From Anaerococcus sp. (lineage in GTDB: Bacteria > Bacillota > Clostridia > Tissierellales > Peptoniphilaceae): a stretch of 15,966 nt of DNA. Shown piece after piece: positions 14,582 to 15,966 of the stretch. The number at the start of each line of letters is the position of its first letter. Within the stretch, counting starts at the first letter, position 1. A program made the translations under genes and the position numbers. The notes beneath the pieces are model-generated. The model did not search any database and was not told the origin of the DNA. It was given only the letters and a program-made list of their open reading frames with translations. The stretch spans positions 1 through 15,966 of the forward strand of contig NZ_JAPJPG010000036.1 in NCBI RefSeq assembly GCF_030825785.1. The letters run 5' to 3'.

Positions 14582-15883
14582 ATGAGATTTATTGATATAA
14601 TTGAAAAGAAAAAACTTAAAGAAGAACTAACAGATGAAGAAATCCAATTTTTTATAGATGGAGTAACTGACGATTCAATCGAAGATTATCAAATAGCAGC
14701 CCTCCTCATGGCGATCAGGCTTAACGGCATGACAGAGCATGAGACAGCCAAGCTTGCAGAAGCTATGATGCACTCTGGAGATGTTATTGACCTATCAGAA
14801 ATAGAAGGAATCAAATCTGACAAGCACTCAACAGGTGGTGTTGGAGATAAGACCTCAATGGCACTCGGTGCAATGGTTGCTGCTTGTGGCCTTAAGCTTG
14901 CCAAGATGAGTGGTAGGGGCCTAGGACATACTGGTGGAACCCTTGATAAACTAGAATCTATAGAAGGATTTAACATCTCCCTTACCGAAGAAGAATTCAA
15001 AAAGCAAGTAAACGAAATAGGCCTTGCCATAATTGGTCAAACAGGAGACTTGGTCCCAGCTGATAAGAAGCTCTACGCCCTAAGGGATGTAACAGCAACA
15101 GTAGATTCGATTCCGCTAATTGCTTCATCAATTATGTCTAAGAAACTTGCTTCTGGATCAGATACCATATTACTCGATGTAAAATACGGTGAAGGTGCCT
15201 TCATGCACACAGTAGAAGATGCTAAGAAACTTGCCGAAGCTATGATTTCAATCGGTAAGAAACTAGGCAAAAATACTATGGCCATGATTACAGATATGAA
15301 CCAACCTTTAGGAAACGCTATAGGTAATGCCCTCGAAGTAAGAGAAGCTATAGAAACTGTAAGGGGACATGGACCAAAAGACTTCACAGAGCTTTGTATG
15401 TGTGCTGGAGAGATTATGCTCATGCAAGCAGGTAAGGCAGAGACTAAAGAAGAAGCTAGAAAGATGCTAGAAGAAGCAATCTTATCTGGAAAAGCCTACG
15501 AAAAGCTAGAAAAAATGGTAGAATACCAAGGTGGAAATGTTGAACAAATCAGAAACACAGACCTCCTTCCTCAAGCGAAATTCAAGACAGAAATGTTATC
15601 TGAAGAAGAAGGCTACATTGAAAATATCCATTCAATGGGACTCGGTATCCAAGCGATGAAGCTTGGAGCAGGAAGAGCTAAGAAAACTGACCCTATAAAC
15701 TACGCTGTTGGTCTCGAGATGAATGCCAAAAAGGGCGACTATGTCAAAAAGGGCGACCTCCTTTGTACAGTCTACAACGACGAAGAATTAACAGATGAGT
15801 GGAAAAAAGATTTCTATGATACCTTTACCTTTACAGACAAAGAAGTAGAGCCAATTCCAATAGTAGAAGAAATTTTAAAATAA
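14582..15883 (+). CDS. pdp: Pyrimidine-nucleoside phosphorylase
   Basis: Phosphorolyses thymidine, deoxyuridine and uridine to base plus (deoxy)ribose-1-phosphate, the first cytosolic step feeding DeoB. From the ATG at 14582, which follows AAAGGAGAAG at good spacing, it has 433 residues, the same as Bacillus Pdp. Upstream in-frame starts at 14549 would overlap nupC and lack a site. Motifs are the phosphate-binding KHSTGGVGD (81-89), the family signature SGRGLGHTGGTLDKLE (110-125), and the nucleoside-binding region with Arg168, Ser183 and Lys187 (ALRDVTATVDSIPLIASSIMSKK). A C-terminal domain follows with GAGRAKKTDPINYAVG. The broad pyrimidine type (pdp) is favoured over thymidine-specific deoA by length and general resemblance to the Gram-positive enzymes. 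Confidence 0.95.
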   Translation: MRFIDIIEKKKLKEELTDEEIQFFIDGVTDDSIEDYQIAALLMAIRLNGMTEHETAKLAEAMMHSGDVIDLSEIEGIKSDKHSTGGVGDKTSMALGAMVAACGLKLAKMSGRGLGHTGGTLDKLESIEGFNISLTEEEFKKQVNEIGLAIIGQTGDLVPADKKLYALRDVTATVDSIPLIASSIMSKKLASGSDTILLDVKYGEGAFMHTVEDAKKLAEAMISIGKKLGKNTMAMITDMNQPLGNAIGNALEVREAIETVRGHGPKDFTELCMCAGEIMLMQAGKAETKEEARKMLEEAILSGKAYEKLEKMVEYQGGNVEQIRNTDLLPQAKFKTEMLSEEEGYIENIHSMGLGIQAMKLGAGRAKKTDPINYAVGLEMNAKKGDYVKKGDLLCTVYNDEELTDEWKKDFYDTFTFTDKEVEPIPIVEEILK

Positions 15884-15893
15884 ACTTACAAGG

Positions 15894-15916
15894 ACCTCGC
15901 TCAGGCGGGGTTTTTT
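15894..15916 (+). terminator. Intrinsic terminator after pdp
   Basis: ACCTCGC pairs with GCGGGGT (7 bp with a G-U pair) around TCAG and runs straight into a six-T tract. It starts 10 nt after the stop and closes the deoxynucleoside operon. Confidence 0.92.
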
Positions 15917-15924
15917 AGTACCAT

Positions 15925-15966
15925 AAATAGTGTAAGAAAGAAAATTATTTCTATCTTGCACTATTT
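15925..15966. repeat. 19-bp imperfect inverted repeat at the window edge
   Basis: Arms 15925-15943 and 15948-15966 pair at 17 of 19 positions around an ATTA loop. The outer 8 bp are AAATAGTG and CACTATTT. The left arm is preceded by TACCAT, so the repeat may continue beyond the window. It lacks the GC core of a terminator. It may be a hairpin or the edge of a small mobile or palindromic element; no gene is seen here. Confidence 0.7.

Noticed and set aside
1..15966. CRISPR array, tRNA/rRNA genes, insertion sequence or prophage genes
   Set aside because: No regularly spaced repeats, no tRNA or rRNA signatures and no transposase, integrase or phage proteins were seen.

Overview
The window is AT-rich, with frequent AGA/AGG arginine and ATA isoleucine codons and strong AGGAGG-type ribosome binding sites. 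Genes are tightly packed into operons closed by short GC stem-loops with T-tracts. Together with an amino-acid/carbamoyl-phosphate operon and a nucleoside-fermentation operon, this suggests a low-GC anaerobic Gram-positive. A fermentative coccus of the Anaerococcus/Peptoniphilus type is my best guess; this is inferred from style and protein flavour, not proven.

Layout. (1) 1-1016, minus: an AraC-type regulator cut by the window edge, with one complete AraC DNA-binding domain and the start of a second. (2) 1017-1364: a divergent intergenic region with a promoter on each side and a roughly 220-nt leader with three stem-loops. (3) 1365-7301, plus: an AGCS sodium/amino-acid symporter, carbamate kinase (arcC), a ClpB-like AAA+ ATPase and ornithine carbamoyltransferase (arcB), closed by a terminator. 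Carbamate kinase and OTC can turn citrulline plus ADP into ornithine and ATP, but arcA is absent here and a Clp unfoldase sits between the two enzymes. (4) 7391-8362: a DUF4236 membrane protein. (5) 8502-10894: a DUF6110-like small protein with a cysteine-rich tail, then a P1B-like metal ATPase whose membrane CPC motif is replaced by Phe-Ser-Cys. A stem-loop at about 10912-10957 can terminate both strands. (6) 10952-11746, minus: a DeoR-family repressor, divergent from (7) 11771-15883, plus: a 5'-truncated deoC, then deoB, nupC and pdp, ended by a strong terminator. (8) A 19-bp imperfect inverted repeat runs to the window edge.

The last cluster is a nucleoside salvage unit. NupC imports nucleosides, Pdp phosphorolyses pyrimidine nucleosides to (deoxy)ribose-1-phosphate, DeoB isomerises this to the 5-phosphate, and DeoC would cleave deoxyribose-5-phosphate. 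The deoC here lacks about its N-terminal 90 residues and has no start signal, so the last step is probably missing at this locus, unless the gap is an assembly error.

The points most worth following up are the unusual Clp ATPase inside the arc operon, the CPC-less metal ATPase with its DUF6110 partner, the deoC truncation with a possible deoR promoter and palindrome built into the scar, and the structured leaders before the symporter and before the DUF6110 gene.
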